Below, piece after piece: positions 18,929 through 30,036 of a DNA stretch of 64,000 nt (position 1 is its first letter; every line of letters begins with the position of its first letter). The stretch comes from NIC37A-2 sp050289625. GTDB lineage: Bacteria > Myxococcota_A > Polyangia > Polyangiales > Polyangiaceae. The stretch is from positions 1 to 64,000 of the forward strand of contig JBNKGC010000004.1 in assembly GCA_050289625.1 (NCBI GenBank). The letters run 5' to 3'. The notes beneath the pieces were generated by a model that was not told where the DNA came from, searched no databases, and saw nothing but the letters and a program-made list of their open reading frames with translations. Both the position numbers and the translations under genes were made by a program.

Positions 18929-19936
18929 GTGAGGTTTCGGTTCCCGCTTGCCTGCGCTCCGTGGACACTGGCGCTCTTGCTTTCAGGGGTGCCGGGCTGC
19001 GCCGAGCCGCGCGCCGTCGAGCCGCCGCCGGCTCCCCCAGCTGACCCGAGCCCCATCGAAGCGGTGCCCGGGGATCTCGACGTGGTCGTTCGTCTGGACC
19101 TGAAACGCATGCGTTCGGCCCTGCCCGAAGAGGCGGGGCGCAGTCTGACCGAGCGGGCGCTCGGCGGTGGCGAACCAAGCTCCGCCACCGAAGTGATACG
19201 CCAGGCCCTCGAGCTTGCCGACCAGGTATGGGTAGGCTTTCGCCCGGGCATGTCCGCCGCCGAGACGGACAACGTTCTGGTGCTACGCGGCGATTTTTCG
19301 ACGATTTCGACCGAACGACTGACTCGCGGCTTCGGCGTCGTGCGGGATCTGGGCGGTGGATGGCACGTGCGTGAGGCTCGGGAGGTGCCTTCGCGAGCTG
19401 CCCCCGCGCGCCTCTACAACCGTCTCGACCGATTTTGGGTGGTGGCTTCGCAGGCCGAGGTGGATGCGGTCGAACGCGTCATCGAAGCAGGTGTGCGCGA
19501 GCGCCTCGTCGAGCCTCCTGAGGTCGGCGTGATCTCCGTCGCCGCCCGTCTCGAAGCGATTGTTCCGACCTTGCGGAAGCGGGCTCCCAAGGCGGCCCGC
19601 TTTCTTTCTCGGGCCGAATACCTGACCGCCAGCGCGGATTTGACTTCCGCAGGCCTCGATTCGCGCCTCTCCATGCGCTTTCTGTCGCCTCATGACGCCG
19701 AGCGCGGCGCTGCCTCGCTGCGGGTGTTTCTCCAGCTTCTTGCCCTCAAAGGCGTCGGAAAGTGGCTTGGTGAGACGGAAGTGACACCCGTTGGTCGAAC
19801 CGTGAGCTTTCGAGCGAAGGTGCCTCCCGAAATGCTGACGGCACTGGTTCACGGGCCCCGGGCGCGCGAGGCTGGGCGGCGGGAGGACGCACCAATTCCA
19901 GCGGGCAAACCTACTTCGGATTCGGACATCCCATGA
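18929..19936 (+). CDS. Predicted lipoprotein of unknown function, similar in build to its neighbours
   Basis: A 335-residue protein starting at a GTG after GGGGGAGAGG. A signal sequence ends in GVPGC (Cys24), followed by a Pro-rich linker. The mature domain (about residues 45-310) begins with PGDLDVVVRLDLKRMRSAL and includes QVWVGFRPG, then VLVLRGDFS. This resembles the layout of the next gene product (AGTRAAARFDLEKV, then EVVVGWGPG and WVVALGGLF). No enzyme motif is visible. It overlaps the next gene by 4 bp (ATGA). Confidence 0.82.
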   Translation: MRFRFPLACAPWTLALLLSGVPGCAEPRAVEPPPAPPADPSPIEAVPGDLDVVVRLDLKRMRSALPEEAGRSLTERALGGGEPSSATEVIRQALELADQVWVGFRPGMSAAETDNVLVLRGDFSTISTERLTRGFGVVRDLGGGWHVREAREVPSRAAPARLYNRLDRFWVVASQAEVDAVERVIEAGVRERLVEPPEVGVISVAARLEAIVPTLRKRAPKAARFLSRAEYLTASADLTSAGLDSRLSMRFLSPHDAERGAASLRVFLQLLALKGVGKWLGETEVTPVGRTVSFRAKVPPEMLTALVHGPRAREAGRREDAPIPAGKPTSDSDIP

Positions 19937-20919
19937 CTGAGCGACGCGGAGTCAACTACAAGACCGTCTTCATCGCCCTCGGCGTGAGCATCGCTCTCGC
20001 TGCTGGCGTCGGCCTGTTCATCTACTTCCACTACGTGCGCTACGAGCGGGTAGCGGTGATCCACCTGCCCGCAGGCACGAGGGCAGCAGCGCGCTTCGAT
20101 CTGGAGAAGGTGGTTCTGTACGAACCGTTCCGCAGCCAGCTGCTGCCCCTGGTGAACGAGCATGACGCGCGCGCCCGGCGCAAGGAGGACGCGCGAATCG
20201 AGCGGTTCAAGCACCATACGGGTATCGAGCTCGGTGTGGACGTCCGGGAGGTCGTCGTGGGATGGGGGCCTGGCGGTTCCGACTGGGTGGTTGCCCTCGG
20301 AGGGTTGTTTCGCAGGGGCGGCGTGTTGGACGGGCTCGCGCGTGTCCTCGAAGAGGAGGGCAAGCCCTTTCGACGAACTCCGAACGCCCTCGTCGCTCCG
20401 AGCGGTGAGGCACTTGGTCAGGCAGCGGACGGGACCCTGGTCGCCGCTTCCAGTGAGGCACTCCTCGGCCAGGCACTTCCCGCGACCCGCGTCTACGAGT
20501 CTCTCGGGATGACGCGCGTAGGCCCGGGAAGTTTCGGGATCGCTGGGAGTACCCTGCAGGGCATCGTCCCCACTCCGCTGCGCTTCGTGGCACCGTCGCT
20601 CGCCGTGGTCGACGACGTCGAGCGGATTCACGGCGAATTGAGCCTCGGCCAAGACGTGTCAGTCGAGGGGCTCGTCGAGCTCCGTTCAGGCGACGACGCG
20701 GCAGACCGGGTGCGGTCCCTGCTGACTTCCGTTCGCGCGGCTGGCGCACTGCCCGCGGCGGGCCCCCTGAAAACCATTTCCGGCGCGCTCGGTCAGCTGG
20801 AGGTCACGCCGGCGGGCCCCCGAGGCGCTCGAGTCACGGCCCGCTGGACTCGAGACGAAGTCGAGTTCGCTGCGGCTCGCCTGGCAGATTTGCTGCGTGT
20901 TTGGTTCGGCTGGCGCTGA
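19933..20919 (+). CDS. Membrane-anchored protein of unknown function
   Basis: A 328-residue protein with a single N-terminal transmembrane segment (VFIALGVSIALAAGVGLFIY, residues 12-31), followed by a soluble, probably periplasmic domain. That domain appears related in layout to the preceding lipoprotein: a hydrophobic strand, an FDLEKV-type helix, a VVVGWGPGGSDW turn and a second half of similar length. ATG overlaps the upstream stop, so the two are translationally coupled. Function unknown. Confidence 0.82.
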   Translation: MTERRGVNYKTVFIALGVSIALAAGVGLFIYFHYVRYERVAVIHLPAGTRAAARFDLEKVVLYEPFRSQLLPLVNEHDARARRKEDARIERFKHHTGIELGVDVREVVVGWGPGGSDWVVALGGLFRRGGVLDGLARVLEEEGKPFRRTPNALVAPSGEALGQAADGTLVAASSEALLGQALPATRVYESLGMTRVGPGSFGIAGSTLQGIVPTPLRFVAPSLAVVDDVERIHGELSLGQDVSVEGLVELRSGDDAADRVRSLLTSVRAAGALPAAGPLKTISGALGQLEVTPAGPRGARVTARWTRDEVEFAAARLADLLRVWFGWR

Positions 20920-21239
20920 AATCCGCCAGGCGCGCTCCGGATGGCTCATTTCGGCCCCCTGCATTTGCTGGTGTCCCGGCCGTACTGCACCGCGGCCGCA
21001 GACTCGGGCGGCGATTGAGGGGGCAGTGAGGGGACCGGCTGGCAGCGAGAGATACCGTCGCGATCGACTCGAGCCCTGGCGGAACCCGAAGGACGTGGCA
21101 GCCTGTTTGACGCGTAGTCTGCTGTGCGCTAACCCGAGCGCCCCGAACGAGCGCGAATCAGCGAGGGCATCCAAACGACTGCTTCTGGAAGCCGCGCCCG
21201 CCGGGTTCATCACAGCCCCTCGCCAGGAGCATAGAAAAC
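20920..21239. other. Leader region of rpsA
   Basis: About 320 bp with no convincing gene. It holds a good candidate promoter (21107-21135) and, close to the rpsA start, an AGGAG ribosome-binding site at about 21225. Confidence 0.6.
21107..21135 (+). promoter_or_regulatory. Candidate rpsA promoter
   Basis: TTGACG (21107-21112) and TAACCC (21130-21135) are separated by exactly 17 bp, about 105 bp upstream of the rpsA ATG. The -35 box is nearly consensus; the -10 box is weak. Confidence 0.45.
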
Positions 21240-23009
<1,770 letters not shown>

Positions 23010-23368
23010 GGCTTCGTCGGGGCGACGACAGCGGCTCGGTTCGAGCCGCCGGACTCGCCCCGGGCGCGGCTTCGTCACAACCTGTCGAACCGAAGGCGAG
23101 TTGGCTTCCAGTGAGGTCCGGCCCGCTGGAAACGTCGGTCTCCAGACGTCGGTAGGTGTGGCGAAACCAGCGACAAGAAGAACGGGCACTCGATTTCGAT
23201 CGGGTGCCCGTTTCTCGTCCATCGTGCCCTGTGGTGCGCGTCTACGCCGGGAACCAGGTGCGTCGATTGCCTCGCGCTCACTGGAACGCCGAGGTGTTCC
23301 TGCGGTGTGGCTTTCACTTTGTCCGAACGCCTCGCTAGTCTTGTGCGAACCCTCGGAAACTTCCCCTC
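23010..23368. other. Non-coding interval after rpsA
   Basis: About 360 bp holding the rpsA terminator (23181-23217). I see no gene in it; short open frames lack protein-like composition. Confidence 0.6.
23181..23217 (+). terminator. Rho-independent terminator of rpsA
   Basis: AACGGGCAC (23181-23189) pairs with GTGCCCGTT (23204-23212). The inner CGAT/ATCG bases extend the stem around a TTCG loop, and TTCTC follows. This is a very stable hairpin. Confidence 0.8.
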
Positions 23369-24685
23369 GTGAATCACGAAGACAGCACGACCGCGCCTCC
23401 CCACCGCGGTAAGCACGGTTGGACCCGCCGACGGATCGCGTTCCTCGCGATCTCCGGCTTGGCGATTCTCGCGCTCCTCGTTTCGGTGCGCGCAGTCCTT
23501 CTGCCCTTCATCCTAGCCGTCATCATCGCTTACGTGCTGACGCCTCTCGTGGCCTTCTGCGAAAACCGCGCGCGTATGCCGCGGTCGGTGGCGATTTTGG
23601 TGGTTTACGCCATCACCTTCGGAGCCATCTATGCTTCCGTCGCAGCGATTTCACCGCGGGTGTACGACGAAACCCTGAAAATCACTCGGGATGCGCCGCG
23701 TTTGATCCGCAACGGGGCCGCCAAGTGGGGCCCCCTCATCGAGAGCTGGGTGGACGGTTACTTGGGCCGGAAAGATGAAGTCCAGGTCCCCCATGCGGAG
23801 CGCCACGAACCCGCCTTTGCAGTCGAGCAGCGTCGGGATGGTTCCTTCGCCGTAGAGCTCCGCGCCGGGATCGACATGGTTCAGGAAGGCCCGAAACGCT
23901 GGAGGATTTCCCCGAAGGAGGAGCTTCCTCCTGAAGGGTTTCGCGCTTCGGAGCTGGTGAACGAAAGCCTCGATCGCTTCGTGAAGTACCTCAAGCTGAA
24001 CGCTTTCGAAGTCCTCAAGGTGGGGCAAACCATCGTATCCAGCGTTTCCCGCGCCATCTTTCTGCTCTTCATGACGCTGATGGTGGCCGGGTACATCATG
24101 CACACACGCGAGAACATCTACGCGTTCTTCCGCTCCCTCGTCCCGCTGACGGCGCGGCCGGGATTCGATCGTCTGACGTTCCGCATCGACCGCGGTCTAT
24201 CCGGGGTAGTGCGCGGTCAGCTCCTGATCTGCCTGGTGAACGGCGTGCTTTCCGCGATCGGATTTTGGATCTTCGATCTCAAGTACTGGCCAATCTTGGC
24301 GATCGTGGCAGGTGTCATGAGCCTCATCCCGATCTTTGGATCGATTCTGAGCACCATTCCGGCGGTCATGATCGGCATCACCCAGGACTTCTGGACCGCT
24401 CTGTGGGTGATGCTTTGGATCATCGGCATTCATCAGGTGGAAGCGAATCTTCTCAACCCGAAGATCATCGGGGTCTCGGCGAAGATTCACCCCGTGCTCG
24501 TCGTATTCGCCCTCCTCGTCGGAGAGCACTTCTACGGGCTTTGGGGCGCGCTGCTCGCGGTGCCGACGCTGTCCATCGCGCAGAGCATCTTCAATCACTT
24601 TCGCTTCGAATCGATGCCTGATGCGGGTCCGGACAGCCTGAGCGCCGAAGAGCTGGTGCGCCGCACCCGGGCGGCGAGTGGCTGA
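23369..24685 (+). CDS. AI-2E/PerM-family transporter
   Basis: A 438-residue polytopic inner-membrane protein. Two N-terminal helices (about 22-65 and 72-95) are followed by a long extracytoplasmic or cytoplasmic loop (about 100-205). Five or more helices with the family motifs GPxG-like VAGVMSLIPIFGSILSTIP and NLLNPKIIG come next. Family members export diverse small molecules or ions (AI-2, Na+/Li+); the substrate cannot be told here. Start is a GTG. It is followed by the TPR membrane protein gene after a 111-bp gap. Confidence 0.88.
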   Translation: MNHEDSTTAPPHRGKHGWTRRRIAFLAISGLAILALLVSVRAVLLPFILAVIIAYVLTPLVAFCENRARMPRSVAILVVYAITFGAIYASVAAISPRVYDETLKITRDAPRLIRNGAAKWGPLIESWVDGYLGRKDEVQVPHAERHEPAFAVEQRRDGSFAVELRAGIDMVQEGPKRWRISPKEELPPEGFRASELVNESLDRFVKYLKLNAFEVLKVGQTIVSSVSRAIFLLFMTLMVAGYIMHTRENIYAFFRSLVPLTARPGFDRLTFRIDRGLSGVVRGQLLICLVNGVLSAIGFWIFDLKYWPILAIVAGVMSLIPIFGSILSTIPAVMIGITQDFWTALWVMLWIIGIHQVEANLLNPKIIGVSAKIHPVLVVFALLVGEHFYGLWGALLAVPTLSIAQSIFNHFRFESMPDAGPDSLSAEELVRRTRAASG

Positions 24686-24796
24686 GGTTGGGGAGCCAAC
24701 GCAAAATCCCCCGATCGGAATGCTCTACCCGCGTGGCTTTCGTGGGGGCGAGTGCGCGACTTGCACCCCTGCGGTCCCGGGGGCTATAGGCCCGCC

Positions 24797-25756
24797 GTGG
24801 CCAAGGAAACCCGCAAGCTGCGCCGCGCTGCGGAGCGCGACAAGACGTCCGGCAAGAGCAAGAAGGCAGCGCTCAAGGCGCCCATCTCCATGAAGCCGGG
24901 CGAGATGCCGGACCCGCTCGGACCGGAGCAACTCAAGAGCACACTGGTGCGGGTGGGCTTGATCATCGCCGGGCTGTGGATTCTCGGCGGCTCGATCGCC
25001 GGAGTCTCGGTCACTCCTTGGATCATCACGACCGCGCTCGCGGTTCCTGCCGTACTCACGGTGGTGATTCTGGGTGTTCTTTTTTGGACCTTCCGCCGCG
25101 TGAAGGCCGCTCGCGGTGTCGCGAGCATTCTGCAGGGGGTCGAGACGGAGGAGGACCGCAAGGCGGCTCTGGCTCAGCTCGATATCTCTTCGGGGAAAGT
25201 GGATCCCGCCAAGGTTTTCGCCAAGGCGCAGCTCGAGATGCAGGAGGATCCGAAGAAGGCTCTCCAGACTCTCGAGCAGATCAATCTCGACAAGGTTTCT
25301 GCGCCGGTAGCCGACCAGGCGCGCACCCAGCGGGCCATGATTCACCTCACGCAGGGTGAAGTGAACCTTGCGCGTCAGCTGGTGGACAACGTGGAGCTAA
25401 AGCGGACGCAGGACGCTCCGTCGCGGGCGATGATGGGAGCGATTCTCGCCGAAGCTTGGGCTCGAAGCGGCCAAGCCAAGAAAGCGCTCGAGACATTGGA
25501 GCTTTTCGACATGGAGGGCGAAGAGCTCGCTCAACTGAGGCCCCAGATATACCGGGCCTACGCCTTTGCTTATGCGCACCTCACGAGGACCAAGGACCTT
25601 CGGCGGGTGCTCCGGAAGATGCTGGCGATCGACGTGCGCTTGCTCGGGGGCTTCATGATGAAGAGGACGCATCCTCTCCTTCAAAAGGAGGCGCGGCAGA
25701 TCGTCGAGCGCAGCGGGATGGTCCCCCGAAAGATGCAAGTTCAGCGTATGCGCTGA
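24797..25756 (+). CDS. Membrane protein with TPR-like helical repeats, function unknown
   Basis: A 319-residue protein. The Lys-rich N-terminus (about residues 1-30) is followed by two transmembrane helices (about 49-70 and 74-94). A C-terminal helical region has degenerate TPR-like units (for example FAKAQLEMQEDPKKALQTLE and AEAWARSGQAKKALETLELF). The GTG at 24797 is chosen because it gives MAKETRKLRRAAERD; upstream in-frame residues look random. It is convergent with the export-gate gene (6-bp gap). It may be a scaffold for a membrane complex, but no partner is evident. Confidence 0.82.
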   Translation: MAKETRKLRRAAERDKTSGKSKKAALKAPISMKPGEMPDPLGPEQLKSTLVRVGLIIAGLWILGGSIAGVSVTPWIITTALAVPAVLTVVILGVLFWTFRRVKAARGVASILQGVETEEDRKAALAQLDISSGKVDPAKVFAKAQLEMQEDPKKALQTLEQINLDKVSAPVADQARTQRAMIHLTQGEVNLARQLVDNVELKRTQDAPSRAMMGAILAEAWARSGQAKKALETLELFDMEGEELAQLRPQIYRAYAFAYAHLTRTKDLRRVLRKMLAIDVRLLGGFMMKRTHPLLQKEARQIVERSGMVPRKMQVQRMR

Positions 25757-25762
25757 GGAGGC

Positions 25763-27721
25763 TCAAAAGGCGGACGCGAAGTCCGTGGAGTCATCGGAAA
25801 AGGGGGCCGCACCGACGATGGTGACGGTTGCGACCTGGCGAACCCGGGCCTCGGCAGTGAGGTCGGTGTGGGTGATGACCGGTAGGGCCGGAAACTCGTG
25901 TGCAACCAGATCGCGCACGAAGCGACGGATGTCGGTTGCCACGAGCAGAGCCACCGGGACTCCGCCCAGCGCGGCCGACTGAGGGCCGCTGGCGGGTGCT
26001 GCCTCCAGGCACCGCGCAGTCGCGGCGACGATGTCGTGGGCCGCTCCCGGACCGAGTGCGAGAGTGCGACGCCCCTCGCGCTCGAAGATCGCTTCGCGAA
26101 CGGTGTCCTCGAGGAGCTCGTCCAGGGCGATGACGGGGATGACGTCGCGGCCTCGACCGAGGCTCTCGGTGATGGTGGCGCGGAGGGCGGGACGCAGGGT
26201 CTCGGCCAGCTGTTCGGGCTCCTCCGGAAGCGCTGGCGCCTCGGCGAGCACTTCCAAGATGCGTTCCCAGTCCACCTGAACGCCTTCGTGGGCCAGGCGA
26301 CGGAGCGCTCGGGTGAGACGGGGCAGGGGAAGGCGGCTGGGCACGGCGGCGCGAACCAGACCGGGCGTCTGCCGCGCGAGGTCGTCGAGCCGTTCCTCGA
26401 CCCGACCGAGGGTCACGAGGTCGTGAAGATGCTGGAGCCAAACAGCGTTCAGCCGGTTCGAGAGGTCCTGAAGTGCGTCTCCTTGGACCGGTGCTCCATC
26501 CACGGCGACCCCTCGCACGACCAGCGTGACATGGCCCGGTGAAGCGGTGGGGCTCACCCCGACGACGCCTTGGGGGATGTGGAGCCCCGTTTTCTCCGAT
26601 GCTGTGCGGCGCAGGACCCTTTCGATCCGGTGGAGTGGGCCCTTCCCGAGGAGGGAGCGCACCCCGGGTACTCCCCGCGGCTGGAGCAGAAAGCGCTCGG
26701 ATTCGGCCACCTGCAGGGCCCAAACGGGAGGCAGGTGTTCCTCGAGCGCGCCCCGATCTCGGCTGAGGAGCGCGAGAATCAGGAGCGCGGCGCCCACCAC
26801 GAAGAACGGCACCGCGGGCAGGCCCGGGACCAGGCCTAGGATCCCCGAGCAGAGCCCGGCGATGGCCAAGGCTCCGCTGTGGTCGAAGAGCTGCGCAAGC
26901 AGCTGCCGCGCGAGAGATTCCGAGCTCTCAACGTGCTCCACGCGCGTCACCAGGATCCCGGCGGCAGTCGCGGTGACGAGGGCGGGGATTTGCGCGGCCA
27001 GCCCATCTCCGATGGTCAGCGTGCCGTAACGTTCGAGCGCCCCCAGGGCATCGAGTCCCTGCTGCCCCATACCGACGGCGAAGCCACCGACGAGGTTGAC
27101 GCTCACGATCACGAGGGAGGCGACGGCGTCGCCCTTGACGAATTTCATGGCGCCGTCCATGGCGCCGTAAAATCGACTGTCGCGCTCGAGGTCGGCGCGG
27201 CGTCGCTCGGCTTCGGTCGGGGAAATCGCCCCTCGCTTGAGAAGCGCCTCGATGGCCAGCTGTTTGGCGGGAAGCGCATCGAGACTGAATCGAGCGCCGA
27301 CCTCCGCGACGCGTTCCGCGCCTTTCGCGACGACCACCAGCTGGACCACGGCGAGCAGCACGAAGACGACACCGCCGACAGCTGCGTTGCTTCCGATGAC
27401 GAGGTGTCCGAAGGCGTCGATCACGCGCCCGGCGTCCGCCTGCAGGAGGATCAGGCGGGTCGAGGAGACGTTGAGCGAAAGTCTCACGAGGGTGCTCACC
27501 AAAATGAGCACCGGGAAGGTGGCGACACGAAGCGCACTCGACGTCTGCAGCGCCACGAGCAGCACGACCAGGGAAAACAGGAGGTTTCCGGTGATCAAGA
27601 GGTCCAGCAGCCAGGTCGGGAGCGGCACGATCAGTAGAGCGATGGAGCCCACTGCAACGAGTGCGACGAGCCCCTCGGGCCACGAGACGCGCTGCTTCGG
27701 GCGCGAGGTCCTCCCAACCAT
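25763..27721 (-). CDS. Orphan FlhA/SctV-family type III export gate protein
   Basis: A 652-residue member of the FHIPEP family. The N-terminal half has about eight membrane helices with the signature RLSLNVSSTRLIL. The cytoplasmic loop RFSLDALPAKQLAIEALLKRG, then FYGAMDGAMKFVKGDA, corresponds to the FHIPEP loop, but the usual PGKQMAIDADLNAG sequence is altered (PAKQ, and IEALL for IDADL). The C-terminal cytoplasmic platform (about 330-650) is present, with VIPVIALDELLEDTVREAI. In known systems this protein forms the nonameric export gate. No other flagellar or type III gene is in the window. The ATG at 27721 is chosen; the frame continues upstream through the palindrome region. Confidence 0.88.
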   Translation of the reverse strand: MVGRTSRPKQRVSWPEGLVALVAVGSIALLIVPLPTWLLDLLITGNLLFSLVVLLVALQTSSALRVATFPVLILVSTLVRLSLNVSSTRLILLQADAGRVIDAFGHLVIGSNAAVGGVVFVLLAVVQLVVVAKGAERVAEVGARFSLDALPAKQLAIEALLKRGAISPTEAERRRADLERDSRFYGAMDGAMKFVKGDAVASLVIVSVNLVGGFAVGMGQQGLDALGALERYGTLTIGDGLAAQIPALVTATAAGILVTRVEHVESSESLARQLLAQLFDHSGALAIAGLCSGILGLVPGLPAVPFFVVGAALLILALLSRDRGALEEHLPPVWALQVAESERFLLQPRGVPGVRSLLGKGPLHRIERVLRRTASEKTGLHIPQGVVGVSPTASPGHVTLVVRGVAVDGAPVQGDALQDLSNRLNAVWLQHLHDLVTLGRVEERLDDLARQTPGLVRAAVPSRLPLPRLTRALRRLAHEGVQVDWERILEVLAEAPALPEEPEQLAETLRPALRATITESLGRGRDVIPVIALDELLEDTVREAIFEREGRRTLALGPGAAHDIVAATARCLEAAPASGPQSAALGGVPVALLVATDIRRFVRDLVAHEFPALPVITHTDLTAEARVRQVATVTIVGAAPFSDDSTDFASAF

Positions 27722-27755
27722 GGGGGGGCAGACTAGAGCGCAGATCATTGAGCCG

Positions 27756-27786
27756 CTAGAGCGACAAAACGGCTTACCGTTTGTCG
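27756..27786. promoter_or_regulatory. Palindromic operator-like element upstream of the export-gate gene
   Basis: CTAGAGCG is followed by an imperfect palindrome with arms CGACAAAACGG (27762-27772) and CCGTTTGTCG (27777-27786). A second CTAGAGCG lies at 27733-27740. The element is 34 bp upstream of the minus-strand ATG at 27721. A nearly identical element lies at 50934-50963, in the same orientation and at the same distance from ridA. Confidence 0.65.
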
Positions 27787-27848
27787 GGCTTTGAAACCCG
27801 GGACGCGGGCGCCCGCCAGGAGCGCACGACACCGGGGGCGGGGGAGAT

Positions 27849-29003
27849 TCAGCTTGGGGCGCTGAACAGCGCCAACACCCCCGTGTAGAGGTGTAGGGCA
27901 GCGCCGGATCCGAACGGGCCGATCTCGAAGGCGGACTGGAGGCCGACGAGGGGCATCTCAGGAAATCGAGCGCGGACCAGCTTCACGTCGACGTCGGGAA
28001 CTCCGTAGAGGCCCGCTCCCCGGCCAGCGCAGTTGATGTAGATGCCGAAGCGGGGAGCGGTTCCCGCCGCGGACAGAGCCAGGACGCGCATCTGGCTTTC
28101 CAGATCGCTCCGTGCCGCCGCGGCGTCGCGCACAGCGTAGGCAACCCGGGTTCCCGGGTGGAGCTCTTCGCCGATCAGCACGCCCCCTCGTCCCGGGTCG
28201 ACGCCCTGGATGGCACGGAGCAAGAGCTCTGGGCGCCGACCGGGAGGTGCTGAACCGAGACCCTCGCGAGGGGGCATTTCGGGCGCTGCGACGGCAAGCA
28301 AAACGAGCGGCCGGTCCTCCAGTCCGCGCGCCGCGTCGCTGAGCGCGTCGAGGGCGCTTCGCCCAGCGATTTCGAGCACCATCGAACCTCTAACCCCCGT
28401 TACCTCCTCCAGTGGGGAGAGCAATCGACAGGCCGGAGTCACGGCGATCCGGGGCATTCCCAACCCGGCGAACGTAAGGGCCGCGCCTCGGCCGCGGCGT
28501 ACCTCTTTGCCATCGACGACGAACACGTCCTGGTCGCCGACGGTGCCACCGCCAAAGACTCGCCTCCCAAAACTGAGCTCTTCGCCGAGGGGGTGCAGAG
28601 CATCCTGATCGAAACGATCGGCGCGCATCAGCGCGAGCGCCGTGGTGGTCGAGCTCGCTGCGAGGGCTTCGCGCACCCGCTCTCCGAGGTTTCCAGCGTC
28701 AGTGTCGTCGACGACGTATCCGGCGCGGACACCGGGCACGATGAGCCCGGCGGCCCCCGATTGATGCTCGAGTTCGCCCCGCTCGGTGAGGAGTCCGACG
28801 CCACCGGCGAGGAGCCACGGGAACCCGGGAGCTCGTGCGGCAAGGGCGGAGGCCAGCTCATCGAGTTGCGCGACGAGGGGGCCCGAAATGAAAAGAATCC
28901 CGGCGCGAGGTCCTCGCACCAGCTCGGAACGGTCCAAGATGGTACGAATGACTCGCTCAGGCCGTTCGCTACGCACCTCGAAGCTGACGGCTTCCCCCGA
29001 CAT
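27849..29003 (-). CDS. FIST-domain sensory protein
   Basis: A 384-residue protein made of FIST_N (about 1-215) and FIST_C (about 225-375). The C-terminal motif FGIYINCAGRGAGLYG is characteristic. FIST domains are predicted ligand sensors, often next to chemotaxis or signalling genes; here the protein stands alone without an attached kinase. The ATG at 29003 (MSGEAVSFEVRSERPERVIR) is chosen since the family begins with a similar strand; upstream ATGs would overlap the divergent phosphatase gene. It lies upstream of the export-gate gene on the same strand with a 127-bp gap. Confidence 0.82.
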   Translation of the reverse strand: MSGEAVSFEVRSERPERVIRTILDRSELVRGPRAGILFISGPLVAQLDELASALAARAPGFPWLLAGGVGLLTERGELEHQSGAAGLIVPGVRAGYVVDDTDAGNLGERVREALAASSTTTALALMRADRFDQDALHPLGEELSFGRRVFGGGTVGDQDVFVVDGKEVRRGRGAALTFAGLGMPRIAVTPACRLLSPLEEVTGVRGSMVLEIAGRSALDALSDAARGLEDRPLVLLAVAAPEMPPREGLGSAPPGRRPELLLRAIQGVDPGRGGVLIGEELHPGTRVAYAVRDAAAARSDLESQMRVLALSAAGTAPRFGIYINCAGRGAGLYGVPDVDVKLVRARFPEMPLVGLQSAFEIGPFGSGAALHLYTGVLALFSAPS

Positions 29004-29070
29004 CCGACAAAAGCCTATTTGGGCGCAGTCCCCGAGGCAAGGCTCTACCCTCCCTTCAGCGATTCGCCTA

Positions 29071-29832
29071 ATGTCTAAAATCATGCCCGAGCTGTCGGTA
29101 ACGCTGACCTCGTACGCATCGACGGATGTCGGGCGCCGCCGTGAACACAACGAGGACGCCTACTTCTGTGACGACGAGCTCGGACTCTGGGTCGTCGCGG
29201 ACGGTATGGGGGGACAGGCGGCGGGCGAGGTTGCCAGTCAGCAGGCGGTCGAGACGGTTCACGAGATGGTGCTGCGGGGTCTCAGAACCCAGGCCCAGCG
29301 CGGAGGCGAGGGCGCGTCAGGCCGGATCCTGGAGTCGGCGGTTCAGGCCGCGACCTACATGGTGTTCGGTATGGCCGAGCTCGATCGCGACAAGGCCGGC
29401 ATGGGCACGACCGTCTCGGCGATGATGCGATCGCAACGCGGCGCCGTTCTCGCCCAGGTCGGGGACAGCCGGATCTATCGGATCCGCGCCGAAGTTGCCG
29501 AGCAGCTCACCGAAGATCACACCTTGGTGAATTGGCAACTGCGCCAAGGCCTCATCACGCCGGATGAGGCCCGGCGAAGCAAACAGCGAAACGTCATCAC
29601 CCGCGCCGTGGGTAACCGCGACTACGTGCAGGTCGATCTGATCGAGACGGACGTGATTCTCGGTGACCGCTTCCTGCTCTGCAGCGACGGTCTGCACGGT
29701 TACCTGCAGACCGAAGAGATCCCTGAGCTCATCCAGGACGGAGGCCCGGATGCGGTCGAAGCCCTGGTGGCGCTTGCCAACGATCGAGGCGGCAAAGACA
29801 ACATCACCGCGGTTCTGGTCGAAGTGACCTGA
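29071..29832 (+). CDS. PP2C-family serine/threonine protein phosphatase
   Basis: A 253-residue Stp1/PrpC-like phosphatase. Metal-binding motifs are in order: GRRREHNEDAYF, VVADGMGG, GTTVSAMM, QVGDSRIYRIR, then SDGLHGYL and GGKDNITAVLVEV. It would dephosphorylate Ser/Thr-kinase substrates, and no kinase gene is adjacent. ATG 29071 (MSKIMPELSVTL) or 29083 are both possible. The gene is divergent from the FIST gene with only 67 bp between the chosen starts, so the promoters likely overlap. Confidence 0.92.
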   Translation: MSKIMPELSVTLTSYASTDVGRRREHNEDAYFCDDELGLWVVADGMGGQAAGEVASQQAVETVHEMVLRGLRTQAQRGGEGASGRILESAVQAATYMVFGMAELDRDKAGMGTTVSAMMRSQRGAVLAQVGDSRIYRIRAEVAEQLTEDHTLVNWQLRQGLITPDEARRSKQRNVITRAVGNRDYVQVDLIETDVILGDRFLLCSDGLHGYLQTEEIPELIQDGGPDAVEALVALANDRGGKDNITAVLVEVT

Positions 29833-30036
29833 ACAATTTTGTTTCCCTAAAAAACCATTGAAAGTCGGACGGTTGGAGATCCATCATTCGGGCTGTCTAT
29901 CAGGAGTGCGCGGCGATTTTTTCATCCGGTTATTGGGCCAAGGGATCGGTCCCTGGTAGCGCTTGGGTCGCGCCGCACTTCGGTAACGAGCGGCGCCGAT
30001 AACCTGGACCCAGGACGGGTCAGACCCGGAGTCGAG

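Noticed and set aside
29004..29013. A CGACAAAA half-site at the FIST start, like the operator arms
   Set aside because: It lacks the second arm and the CTAGAGCG flank, so it may be a chance match.
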